DNA of 64,000 nt from Promethearchaeia archaeon. GTDB lineage: Archaea > Asgardarchaeota > Lokiarchaeia > Sigyniarchaeales > SOKP01. Of this stretch, positions 27,529 through 36,800 are shown one piece after another. The notes under the pieces were generated by a model that worked only from the letters and a program-made list of their open reading frames with translations, was not told the origin of the DNA and did no database searches. The translations under genes and the position numbers were made by a program. The DNA is taken from contig JAHQWL010000075.1 in NCBI GenBank assembly GCA_029856155.1, positions 1 to 64,000 of the forward strand. The letters are read 5' to 3'. How positions within the stretch are numbered: the stretch's first letter is position 1; each line of letters begins with the position of its first letter.

Positions 27529-28353
27529 GTGATTCAAATATCGCTTCAAGAAATAAAGGAGATTTTAACACATAAATTTTCACCTAAAGCATTTAGATTC
27601 AATTCAGAGATATATGGCTTGCATTATGATAAGAGTTTAAACAATAAAATGATAAAGAAGGTACTGCTAACAATTGATCTAAGTTTAGAAGCGATACATT
27701 GTGCATTAAAAAATAAAGTTAACTTAATAATATCTAATCACAGTTTAATAAACAAACCAGTACTAACATTTAGGCAAAACCTAATAAATAAATTAGTATT
27801 ACTTTCTAAGTTCCCCGTTTCAATATTTGTATTAAATTCCTCATTTGTCGCAGCAGAAGGAGGTGTTTCAGATACACTCGTAAACGCTCTTTATTTAAAA
27901 CTGGAAAACACATTTGAAATTAAGAATAAAAAAGGAATAAAAATCCCTATTGGAAGGATCTGTTCACCATTACATTATTTAAATAACAAAGACACATTTA
28001 CTTTAGAAGATTTAGTACAACGGATAAAAACAAATTTGAATTTAAAATGTGTTTCATTTGTCGGAAATCTCAAAAAATCAATCAATAAGATTTGTATTGT
28101 TGGTAGCCATGTATCGGATGCGAACTGCATAAAGAAAGCTATAAATTTAGGATGTGATTGCTATATATCGGGAAAAATTAACTATTTTGACGCAGTTTTT
28201 GCAAGAGATATGGGACTCAATTTAATAGAAACATCGCATTATAAGAATGAAATATTAGCAACTAAAAAATTATGTAATATCTTGAGTTTAGAGTTTCCTC
28301 AAGTTGAATTTATATTATTTGAATCTAAGAGCCCATTTAATACTTATATGTGA
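27529..28353 (+). CDS. NIF3 / DUF34-family protein
   Basis: Translation starts at GTG; 274 residues. The N-terminal domain has the NIF3 phrase KKVLLTIDLSLEAIHCALKNK then LIISNHSLI, and the C-terminal metal-binding motif is ETSHYKNEI (His ~235, Glu ~239). Most NIF3 proteins have two adjacent His in the first motif (HHP); here it is NHS, so one metal ligand may be missing or replaced. The family is a dinuclear metal protein with uncertain cellular role, sometimes annotated GTP cyclohydrolase I type 2. It lies upstream of the beta-helix gene on the same strand, 96 bp apart. Confidence 0.85.
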   Translation: MIQISLQEIKEILTHKFSPKAFRFNSEIYGLHYDKSLNNKMIKKVLLTIDLSLEAIHCALKNKVNLIISNHSLINKPVLTFRQNLINKLVLLSKFPVSIFVLNSSFVAAEGGVSDTLVNALYLKLENTFEIKNKKGIKIPIGRICSPLHYLNNKDTFTLEDLVQRIKTNLNLKCVSFVGNLKKSINKICIVGSHVSDANCIKKAINLGCDCYISGKINYFDAVFARDMGLNLIETSHYKNEILATKKLCNILSLEFPQVEFILFESKSPFNTYM

Positions 28354-28449
28354 GATGGTTGATAAAAGTTTAAATTATTTAAGAGATAAGTTGAATTTAA
28401 AAAGTAATAATTTTATTTACTTATCATAAACATTTTAAGTGAGAATCAT

Positions 28450-29031
28450 ATGCCTATAATGGAGTATAATGGTAAGAAACCCGATATAAGCCCAAATAGT
28501 TACGTTTCACCCATGGCGACTTTAATTGGAGATGTTCGTGTCAATGATAATGTAATAATTTGGCCGGGATCAATTATTCGCGCTGAAAATTCACCAATTA
28601 ATATAGGTGAATATACAACAATTTTTGATGGAGTTATCTTGTTTACACGCTCCCAAAAGAGCTCAATAAATATCGGTAGATATTGTATTATAGAAACAGC
28701 AGTTACGCTATTAGGATGTTTTCTAGAAGATTATGTTCAAATAAAAGAGGGTACATTAATTTATGAAGAAGCATCAATAGGTGAAGGAGTAATAATTTTA
28801 AACCAAAGTCAGGTTCCACCAGGATTAACCATACCCGCTCGAGCGGTCATGAGGGGAATTCCCGTAGAGCCTGTAAGAGAACAAACACGTAATGATGTAC
28901 TTAAACAGAAAGAAAAAGCTGAAAATTATTCTCAACTATTCATTAAAATCAAAAATCAATTACCAAACGCTCAAGGTTATTTATTAACCCTGCCAGATTT
29001 TATCAAAATAATGTTAAAAAAAGATGAATAA
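28450..29031 (+). CDS. Left-handed beta-helix protein (gamma-carbonic-anhydrase-like) without histidines
   Basis: The 193 residues show hexapeptide repeats throughout (ATLIGDVRVNDNVIIWPGS, INIGRYCIIETAVTLLG, ASIGEGVIIL), with PARAVMRGIPVEPVRE at the helix end and a C-terminal alpha helix, exactly the YrdA/CaiE-like gamma-CA layout. However, the entire protein contains no histidine, so the three zinc ligands of gamma-carbonic anhydrase are absent. It must be a non-enzymatic scaffold or bind something else. It is complete, and convergent with canonical TFB. Confidence 0.88.
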   Translation: MPIMEYNGKKPDISPNSYVSPMATLIGDVRVNDNVIIWPGSIIRAENSPINIGEYTTIFDGVILFTRSQKSSINIGRYCIIETAVTLLGCFLEDYVQIKEGTLIYEEASIGEGVIILNQSQVPPGLTIPARAVMRGIPVEPVREQTRNDVLKQKEKAENYSQLFIKIKNQLPNAQGYLLTLPDFIKIMLKKDE

Positions 29032-29051
29032 AAAAAAAATTAAAAATTTAG

Positions 29052-29939
29052 TTATACCATAATATTAAGCATTTTTACAAGCTCTTTATATCTTGAACGA
29101 AGTGTAACTTCAGTTACTCCCACTAAATTTGCAATATCTTTCTGCGAAACCTTTTTATCTTTCTTTTTACAAACTAGATATAATGCACCCGCACATAGAC
29201 CTTTTGGATCTTTACCACTTGTAGAATATTTTGAAGTAAAATTTTGTAAAATCTTTATAGTTGCATTTTCTGCATCTACATCTAACTCCAGTTCAGCAAT
29301 AAACCTTGGAATAAGAGAGATCGGATCTGTTGAGGGTGCTTTTAAATTTAATTCTCTAATCAAAGTTCTATAACATCTCCTTACATTTTTTGCACTAATA
29401 GACGTCTCATCTAAAATCTCTTGCAAAGTTCGTGGGATTTTTCTCTCTCTGCAAGCAAAATATAAACACGCTGCGACCATCCCATTAATCGATCTTCCAC
29501 GTAGTAATTTCTTTTTGAATGCCTCTATATATAATCGTATTGCTGCTTTCTTAACATGATTAGGTAAATTAAGATTACTACCTATCCTTTTTAATTCAGT
29601 AGTAGCAATTAACATATTCCTTTTATCCCATGTCATGCGAGAATTCCATTTCGCAGCTCTTTTCAAATCAGGACTTTTAATATTAGCTTTGTCTATAATA
29701 GTGCTTAGACCCATATCTGGTAATAAAATTGAAATTGGAGAACCTGTTCTTTCTCTAGATTCCTTTTCCTGCTTGGTAAATGCTCTTTTTCCACTATGGG
29801 ATATATCAACAATTCGTTCACTTATAACTAAACCGCACTGTCCACATACAGTCTCTCCCTTTTCGTGAAGTAAGATAATCTTCCCTTCACATTCAGGACA
29901 TAAATTTGAAAAATTACTTAAATCTGATTCAACTTCCAT
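29052..29939 (-). CDS. tfb: Transcription initiation factor B (canonical TFB)
   Basis: The protein has 295 residues. The zinc ribbon has C14, C17, C32, C35 (CPEC...CGQC). The B-finger/linker holds RAFTKQEKESRERTGSP and LLPDMGLSTIID, and two cyclin repeats end with the recognition helix VSQKDIANLVGVTEVTLRSR. Everything is standard for archaeal TFB. A strong TATA box stands 30-40 nt before the ATG, implying a nearly leaderless mRNA. Together with the divergent copy at 5.3 kb the window encodes two TFBs. Confidence 0.97.
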   Translation of the reverse strand: MEVESDLSNFSNLCPECEGKIILLHEKGETVCGQCGLVISERIVDISHSGKRAFTKQEKESRERTGSPISILLPDMGLSTIIDKANIKSPDLKRAAKWNSRMTWDKRNMLIATTELKRIGSNLNLPNHVKKAAIRLYIEAFKKKLLRGRSINGMVAACLYFACRERKIPRTLQEILDETSISAKNVRRCYRTLIRELNLKAPSTDPISLIPRFIAELELDVDAENATIKILQNFTSKYSTSGKDPKGLCAGALYLVCKKKDKKVSQKDIANLVGVTEVTLRSRYKELVKMLNIMV

Positions 29940-29968
29940 AATAACAACCCAATATAATTTTTAAAATA

Positions 29969-29982
29969 ACTTATATAAATAA
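29969..29982 (-). promoter_or_regulatory. TATA box of canonical tfb
   Basis: On the minus strand the sequence TTTATTTATATAAGT lies about 30-43 nt before the tfb start codon at 29939. A transcript start ~25 nt downstream of the box would fall within about 10 nt of the ATG. No Shine-Dalgarno sequence is seen before the ATG, which fits leaderless translation. Confidence 0.5.
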
Positions 29983-30200
29983 AACCTATTATTTGAAGAT
30001 TATTTTATAGATATTAACCCGTGTAGCGAATAAAATTGTATTATAAAAACTGACTATATTGCGTGACTGAAACACTAATATATTCTTTGATGCAGATAAT
30101 ATAAATATAAATATAATATATAAATGTTTCGCTAGTACGTTACTACGTAAGAGCCTATCCAAATTGATTTTAATCAAGGAATTTTTTTTTCACTCTTAGC

Positions 30201-30809
30201 CTAAACTAAATAGGGAAAACTAGTTGAAAAACCCAGAAATATTATCATCACAAGTGATTTAATCAAAAGTTGGACTATTCCATGAGGATTACTTATCACA
30301 CGGTTATTATTGATTAAATAATAAAGACTCAAGAAGAAATATATTATTCCCAAAAATGAAGTAAATGCTATAATAGGATGCATATATATCAAGAACTTAT
30401 CACTTAAAAATAAATAAGATTCAGGAATATAACTAACTACCATCTCTATTAAAAAATAAATTAAACCATTTGGCAGGGGAGACAATATCCACATTAAAAA
30501 GTATATTAAATAATTGAATAATATCCCAAAACCAAAAGATAAATAAAGCGTGCCTAATATCAATCGTACTTTTCCGAGCTGATCCTCTTCCTTCAATACA
30601 CCTTTGCTTCTTTGTTGAAGAAAAATCCCTCTTAATCTTGTCAAGGTTAAGAGTCCGATGAAAATTATTATAAAAACAAACGTATATTTCATGAACGGAA
30701 AGATAGCTTGAAAGAACCCAAAATATAACCTCTCTAAATCAGATAAGAGAATACCCGATAGTAAATCTTCTATGAAATCGTTAATCATAAAATTCAGTAT
30801 ATAATTCAA
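30201..30809 (-). CDS. Multi-pass membrane protein, unknown
   Basis: The protein has 202 residues with four or five membrane helices (MKYTFVFIIIFIGLLTLTRL, TLYLSFGFGILFNYLIYFLM, HPIIAFTSFLGIIYFFLSLY, LLIKSLVMIIFLGFS). A cytosolic loop with LQQRSKGVLKEEDQLGK lies between helices 1 and 2. I recognise no family. It stands alone between canonical tfb and a small cysteine-containing protein on the same strand; spacing over 100 bp argues against a tight operon. The ~260 bp to its 3' side is AT-rich and holds the tfb promoter. Confidence 0.65.
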   Translation of the reverse strand: MNYILNFMINDFIEDLLSGILLSDLERLYFGFFQAIFPFMKYTFVFIIIFIGLLTLTRLRGIFLQQRSKGVLKEEDQLGKVRLILGTLYLSFGFGILFNYLIYFLMWILSPLPNGLIYFLIEMVVSYIPESYLFLSDKFLIYMHPIIAFTSFLGIIYFFLSLYYLINNNRVISNPHGIVQLLIKSLVMIIFLGFSTSFPYLV

Positions 30810-30916
30810 CCTATTTTATTATTCTATTTTGAATATTTAAAGTCTACAAATAATCTAATATAAGATGCTTAAAAAAATGAGATAAATAACAGCACTCAAG
30901 ACAAGTAAATTTACAG

Positions 30917-31348
30917 TTAAGTTATCTTTTCACATTCATTATTAATAACTTTCATGGTTGCGTTAAAATCTTGCCACCAATCTTGCCCTTGCTGAGCTAC
31001 TAACATAGGATCGATCTTATGAGAGTCTAAGCACCTGATCTCTTCTTTATGGGATTTAACTTTCCCTTGCCATATTTGAGAAATAATATTTTGTAAATTA
31101 ATTTTTACTTTTCTGATTAATTCCTCGTACGGAACTGAAACATCTTCAATCTTTTGTAATCTTTGAAGTTGGTCAAACTTCACCTTTTCTTTTGCCCGAT
31201 TTAAATCACCACAACTGATTTTAATAGAAAAAGGCTCCTCTTTTCCCCATTTGCAAAATTTTTGAATATCACATAAAGAACAATAACTTTCAAAACTAAT
31301 TGTGTAATCCTCAAGACCAACTATCGAATAATTTAAAATTTTTGGCAT
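30917..31348 (-). CDS. Small cysteine-containing protein, unknown
   Basis: I prefer the ATG at 31348 (143 aa, PKILNYSIVGLEDYTISFES); an upstream ATG at 31384 sits almost on top of the expected transcript start, judging from the box CCTAAAATATAATAG near 31405. The N-terminal part has CSLCDIQKFCKWG and a later lone Cys in ISCGD, a possible metal site. The C-terminal half is helical (LQRLQKIEDVSVPYEELIRK). I recognise no family. It is divergent from the 7-TM gene at 31.46 kb. Confidence 0.6.
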   Translation of the reverse strand: MPKILNYSIVGLEDYTISFESYCSLCDIQKFCKWGKEEPFSIKISCGDLNRAKEKVKFDQLQRLQKIEDVSVPYEELIRKVKINLQNIISQIWQGKVKSHKEEIRCLDSHKIDPMLVAQQGQDWWQDFNATMKVINNECEKIT

Positions 31349-31455
31349 TTTTCTTCTAATATTTATTAATAATAACATACACACTTTAATCTATTATATT
31401 TTAGGGCGTTCAATTTTTTGGTTTAATTTAAAAACCTAATTATAAAAAAAAATAC

Positions 31456-32286
31456 ATGAGACTTGAAAATAAAAAGAAATTCTATCTAACTGTAATTTCT
31501 ATATCTGTCATTATTGGTGCAATTTCAGTTGTTCTATTGTATATATTTAATTGGAATGCTATAATACAGTCCTATCTTACCCATGAGGGTGCTTTAGGCG
31601 TAGTGTTAATTATATCGAGCAGAATAATTATTTTGTCTGGAATGGTCATATATACCTTTTATAAATGGTTTCAGCAAGAACAACAATATTTCTCAGATTT
31701 GCCCTTTTTATTCGGGATTTTCTTTTTATTTCTTGTATTCGGAAAGGCTTTAGATTTATTTGCTGACTTTATTTATTTTGAATTGAATGAAACCCTCGTT
31801 TTAAATGTACTTAAGACTCGATACTTCATTATGATCTTTGACTTCTTACCTATGATATACCTTAGTACTGAAATGATTCTTTTTTCATTTTCATTGAGAT
31901 CACGCTTCAACAGACTTACCAACGAGGAAATGCGCAATAAGATAAACTATCGGTTGATTTTCAGCATTTTATTGATCGAGTTCATCGCAGGATTCTTAGC
32001 TCCAAGTGTTAGAAGTTTAACCATATACTATCCTATTATCATCATTCCTTCATTACTTACGATCTTCTGGCTCTTTAGATTTGCATATAAAAACAAACGC
32101 CTCTCTCAAGTAAACACCTTAATCTTAACAATAGGATTCGGAGCATATTTAATCTCTCAAATTGTCCGCCCCTTAGCACAGTTTATTATAGGAGAATCTG
32201 ATGTTTTCGTGATTTTTGCAGAATCAATAGACCTAGTAATTTTCCTAGTCATATTTCTCGGGTTTTACCGGGAATCTAAGTATTAA
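31456..32286 (+). CDS. Seven-helix membrane protein, unknown
   Basis: The 276 residues contain seven clear membrane helices (FYLTVISISVIIGAISVVLL, ALGVVLIISSRIIILSGMVI, LPFLFGIFFLFLVFGKALDL, then four more). Polar loops are short and the tail is REESKY-like. The layout resembles the 7-TM sensor modules found fused to kinases in archaea, but no cytosolic output domain is attached. I know no named family. An ATG lies immediately after a T-poor spacer of ~70 bp. It is followed by the MFS gene on the same strand after 88 bp. Confidence 0.65.
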   Translation: MRLENKKKFYLTVISISVIIGAISVVLLYIFNWNAIIQSYLTHEGALGVVLIISSRIIILSGMVIYTFYKWFQQEQQYFSDLPFLFGIFFLFLVFGKALDLFADFIYFELNETLVLNVLKTRYFIMIFDFLPMIYLSTEMILFSFSLRSRFNRLTNEEMRNKINYRLIFSILLIEFIAGFLAPSVRSLTIYYPIIIIPSLLTIFWLFRFAYKNKRLSQVNTLILTIGFGAYLISQIVRPLAQFIIGESDVFVIFAESIDLVIFLVIFLGFYRESKY

Positions 32287-32374
32287 ACTCTTTTTTTTAA
32301 ATTATCATGATAATATATCATATTTCCCAAATTTTACTTCTTTAAATAATTAGAATCAAAAATTAAAATGTATT

Positions 32375-33601
32375 ATGTTTAAATCAAAAAGACATGAATC
32401 AAAATCATATTTGAATTTAAATTATATTACATTTATATTCATCTATTTGGTTTCTTCATCTATTTTTGTTTTTCTTAATAATTATTTCCCTATTCTTTTC
32501 TTTGATGTCTTTAATGTTAATCGATTCTTGCTTGCATTAATGCAGTTTCTTGCTTATTCTATTTTGTTATTACGTCCAGCTTTTGCAGCTATAACAGACA
32601 AATATAAAATCAAGGGGTATCAACGGAAATATTATATTATTTTATCTGGGTATTTTTTAGGTTTAATTTATATCCTGATGGGGCTAAATATTAATAATAT
32701 TTTAATATATGGTGTTTTCTTATTTTTGATTTATATGTTAAGTACAATGTTAGATGTCTCTACCAAATCATTAGTTATTGATATCTCTCCAACTAATGAA
32801 ATTAAGAAAAAATATCTTTTCTTTATATGCGTTGGTGAAGCTCTAGGAAAATTCTTTCCCTTTCTACTATTTTTTCTTCTAATCAATAATATATATTCAA
32901 TAGCTTCTTGGGAAACTTTGATTATCTGTAGTTTTCTTTTGTTAATACCCTTGTTAAGTATATTGCCATTCATTACTGAAAGAAGTCAAACTAATATTCA
33001 AGTCGTTCAAAATCCTGAAGATTTTAGAAATTCTGAAGATTATTGTTTAGATTTACCAAAAAATGCTAAAAAAATATTCGTATTACTCTGTATATTTGTA
33101 TTTTTTGCATTTAGTGATGTTATTTTCATATATCCATTTTACCCTTTTATATTAAATAAATTTGGACTTAAGAATTTTAACCTTTTTAATTTTTTTTTAA
33201 TTTTTTACTTCCTTATAAGCATAACAAGTAGCGCAATCGGAAGTTTTCTTATAAAAAGAACAAAACCTAAAAAAATTATATTATTATTAATCCCAATTAT
33301 AGGTCTTATTTATTTCTTGATAACAATTGTCCCTTTTACTATTTTTGTAATTTTATATTTTTTAGTATGTTCATTAGGAACAATTACTAACTTGAATATT
33401 TCAGTTTATATAATGAAATTTAAAAATGGAAGTAAATCGGTTTACTTTCACATTATAGCATCGTTTAGAAATCTTTCGACATTCATCTTTCTTCCGTTAG
33501 GAACTTTATTATCAGGATTCATCGCTACAGAATATCTAATCATCATTGGGGCTTTTTTACTGAATATATCACTCATCCCTTTAATATTTATAACGCTTTA
33601 A
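32375..33601 (+). CDS. MFS transporter
   Basis: The protein has 408 residues and about twelve membrane helices. The loop after helix 2 (LLRPAFAAITDKYKIKGYQR) corresponds to the MFS motif A region (PxxxxxxDkxxrr), and the same layout recurs after helix 8 (SFLIKRTKPKKIILLL). The central cytosolic loop (ERSQTNIQVVQNPEDFRNSE) separates the two six-helix halves. The folate-biopterin-type or general MFS assignment cannot be refined, and the substrate is unknown. Confidence 0.85.
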   Translation: MFKSKRHESKSYLNLNYITFIFIYLVSSSIFVFLNNYFPILFFDVFNVNRFLLALMQFLAYSILLLRPAFAAITDKYKIKGYQRKYYIILSGYFLGLIYILMGLNINNILIYGVFLFLIYMLSTMLDVSTKSLVIDISPTNEIKKKYLFFICVGEALGKFFPFLLFFLLINNIYSIASWETLIICSFLLLIPLLSILPFITERSQTNIQVVQNPEDFRNSEDYCLDLPKNAKKIFVLLCIFVFFAFSDVIFIYPFYPFILNKFGLKNFNLFNFFLIFYFLISITSSAIGSFLIKRTKPKKIILLLIPIIGLIYFLITIVPFTIFVILYFLVCSLGTITNLNISVYIMKFKNGSKSVYFHIIASFRNLSTFIFLPLGTLLSGFIATEYLIIIGAFLLNISLIPLIFITL

Positions 33602-33649
33602 TACCAAAATCAAGTTAAATATCAATGATATCTGTAGAATATCCAATAA

Positions 33650-33686
33650 AGAAAAGAAAAAATAGAAGAATCTTAAAAAGATTCTT
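33650..33686 (-). terminator. Stem-loop plus T run after the Gly-rich micropeptide
   Basis: On the minus strand, AAGAATCT and AGATTCTT (33679-33686 with 33666-33673) form a perfect 8-bp stem with a 5-nt loop. CTATTTTTTCTTTTC follows at once. It begins three bases after the TAG of the micropeptide frame. This supports a short minus-strand transcription unit ending here. Confidence 0.6.
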
Positions 33687-33688
33687 AT

Positions 33689-33771
33689 CTAGCCTCCTCC
33701 TTCTCCAGTAGATGGCATACCTTTATTTCTAAATGCAATTTTATAAAGTAAACGAAAAAAAAATAATGCAA
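33689..33771 (-). pseudogene. Micropeptide with Gly-rich C-terminus (start/frame unresolved)
   Basis: Minus-strand codons from 33778 to 33689 read SLFALFFFRLLYKIAFRNKG then MPSTGEGGG and stop, a hydrophobic/basic segment followed by a Gly-rich end. The only standard in-frame start is the ATG of the last nine residues. A TTG at 33771 (HYFFF) would start the peptide if the nine-T tract (33755-33763) had one more T, giving ~27 residues. A terminator follows and a divergent AT box precedes it. The same kind of peptide, ending GDGGGP, lies at the same relative place upstream of the paralogous giant gene at 45-48.7 kb. Confidence 0.4.
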
Positions 33772-33775
33772 ATAA

Positions 33776-33800
33776 AGATTATATAAAATTATAAAATATC
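33776..33800. promoter_or_regulatory. AT box usable in both directions
   Basis: The segment GATTATATAAAATTATAAAATA reads as a TATA box on the plus strand (TTATATAAAA, 45-57 nt before the giant gene ATG at 33836) and on the minus strand (TTTTATATAATC, about 10-20 nt before the micropeptide region). One divergent promoter could therefore drive both. The assignment rests on pattern only. Confidence 0.4.
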
Positions 33801-33835
33801 TTAATAATAGTGTAAAAAAAACTGTATTATCTAAT

Positions 33836-36800
33836 ATGCTTGGACTTTTTAATTATAAAACTTTAGAGGAGTTATCCATAGGAAAGGGTTTGAGTCGAAT
33901 ACAAAATGTATTTAACACTTTTATTCATGAATTAGAGGATAATCTTAAGATACAACCCATTTACCCAAATATTTTAATAAAAATTATTGACAAAGAAAGT
34001 TTACCAATAGGAAAAAACATATCTATTCTTGATTTTGGGGTTAATAGAATAATTAAAAATACTAAATTAATTATAGAAGTTCCCAAAAATAAATTTTTAC
34101 CATTCATATTGTTTAGAGAAGCATGTTATTCCTTCCTTCCAAATGGTATAAGTCAACTCGTTAAAATTTGTATAAATCAAATTGTAGAAAACAATCTCAT
34201 CGGAGTATCGACTTCTAAAGAATGGAAAAAGTTTATAAGAGATTCCCTAGTAAACAGGGATTTCATTTACTCTCAATTTGATAAATTAAAAAAGTTTTTT
34301 AAAATTGAAGCAGAAGAGCCGTTTGAGAGTTCTACTCAGTTTTTTTTTAAGGAAATGAGAGAAAACATCGAATTGAGCAAAAATAATAACCTCAATAGGT
34401 TCTATGATATAATTTTTGAAAACTATGCTTATAAAACATCAAGATCTATATTTAACTCAGATATTATTAAAACACTGAGGATCCTAATTCAAATTTTCTA
34501 CGAGACTAAAACATATCTAAATTTAACAGATTATCAAACCAAATTTAAAGAGTTTAAAGAAAAAAAGAATTTAGAATTAGAGATAAGTTTGAGAAAATTT
34601 ACAGAAAATATGCAATGGATTAATAAGTGTTCTTCCATTTCGCCTTCATATGAAATCTCCTTTGATAGTATTGACCTTCATCTAATTATAGGTATCATAA
34701 AATTCAATCCCCTTTTAGAAAGAATAAAAATCAAGACTGTTATGGAACAATGGCTATTTTATCATTCTCCAAAATTATGTGAAAATAGTTTTACAACTGA
34801 ACTCTTTTTATTTTTTATTGTTCCCAGACTATATTTAAAAGATCTGTTAAATTATTTTGATAGCTTAAAAGATTCTGGATTTGTTCTTTACAATAAGTTT
34901 TATCAAGTTTCAAGTAAAACATCGCTAATAAACTTAAACTATTTTATGAACGTCTCTAACGTAATTAAGATAATAGAACCATCAAGTATTAAGTATAGGA
35001 GTAATTATGAAATTGAAACTGTCACTGAATATCCCCCTATCCCCCATCAATCCCCCTTGTCCCTATTTGATTTTACCCTTTTAGATCGTATAAAATATGT
35101 TTCAGTCACGGGTTTAACTTTTGATAAAAGAATAGAAACATTAAATGCAATAAAAGATGATATCAAAAATGAGTTACGAAAACAGAAAACATTTAATAGC
35201 CAGTTTAAGGACAATTTAAGTAAACTTAATAAATATAAACACCAATTTTTGCAGTTATTAGAAGAGAATGAGAAACAAGGATTTTTATACTTTTATTCTC
35301 AACTAAACAATATTCTAAATTACATTGATCTAATTGATGGTGTTTTAAATGAGCATTCAGAGATATTAAATATATATCAGCTCAAGACTTTCATAGATGA
35401 AAAAGCAACCTTTCAAATCATCGATGACCAATTAATTTTACAAAATGAAAATATTAATAAAATAGTATTTCATCATTTTCTTCCTCTTTATTTTCAATCT
35501 AAAAGCTCATTTAGAGAAGAAGTAGAAAAATACCAAAATTACTATGACATCTTAAATACCTGTAAAAATCTTAAAATTTTAGATCTGAGGAAAATAAAGA
35601 AAATTGTTAGTGAATCTAAGTTAGCTGATAAAATTTATGAAACAAGAGAAAAAATATACAAGGAATTATTTAAGACTGTAAGTTCATATAAAATTACAAA
35701 TGAGAAAATTGAATCTACTATCAGAACATTTTTAAATCATGATCCTCCGGTGTTGAATCCACTTCTAATAAATACAATTTTCACAAGTACATTTGCGAAA
35801 TATTATCCTGAATTAATACTAAAATATACACCTGAAGTTTATAATCAACTTCAAAAATTGAAACCATATTTTCCAAGAATTTTTATATATAAAATGATAG
35901 AGCTTAAAACAAACAAAAATTTCATTAATATTTCAATCTATTTTCTGAATATCAAAGAAAAAAAACTATTCTTATCGGTCTTATATTCTTATTTTAATGA
36001 CTATATAATTACAATTAAACGTTTTTTTTGGAGAGGTTTTGTAAGAATCCCTGAACTATTGGCAAGAGATTTTTACGATTTTAAATCTAAGCAATTCTTC
36101 TATTCAGAAGATATTTTCAGCCAACTTCAAAAATTTTCTGAAAAAATTCTTGGTGAAAAATTGGTATATCCTGATTATTCAATGATAAAAAATATAAACG
36201 AATTATTCTGGACCAGAAAGCAAAATATGGATAGTTTGGTAAATGTTGTAAAAGAAAGAATCTCACGTCAAAAAATAGACTTCAACTCAAAAGAATTAAA
36301 GGATTTATCAGATTTTACAAAAAATATCGAAACCTTTATATTAAACAGAACTAAATTTATAGATCTAAAAATCAAACAATTCTTCAATACATATATAAAA
36401 TCAATAAATTTTCTTCCAGCATTTCAAAAATTTGGCTTTTCACAGTACTATTTATATTTTCGGCCATTTTTTTATAAATCTCCGACTTTCGAAATTGATT
36501 TCAGAATTTTATTTGCAAATTCCTTCCAAAAAATTAAATATCCAGCTGTTATTGAACAAAATCCAGCAATCTATGGCAAGTATATATTTCCATTAAGAAC
36601 TCCTAATAAATCTTATTTGAACTGGCTTGTAAAATCAAAAAAGATTGTTTCTGAGTATTGTCTTTTTTATAACAAGAAATTTTATGAGATTGTTCATTTT
36701 AATCGCAATTTAACAAATGAAAATTGGAGTTATTCATCACTTAGGTTTAAAACTTACATGCAAGATGTATTATTCAATCCCTACTACGAACCAAAGATTT

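Noticed and set aside
29989-30177. 62-codon minus-strand frame upstream of canonical tfb
   Set aside because: It overlaps the probable tfb promoter region, has low-complexity hydrophobic content and no other support.
34090-34150. Degenerate HExxH-like site in giant protein 1 (LFREACYSFLP)
   Set aside because: The first His is absent and the paralogue has LLQSAYLTFIP, so no metalloprotease site is supported.
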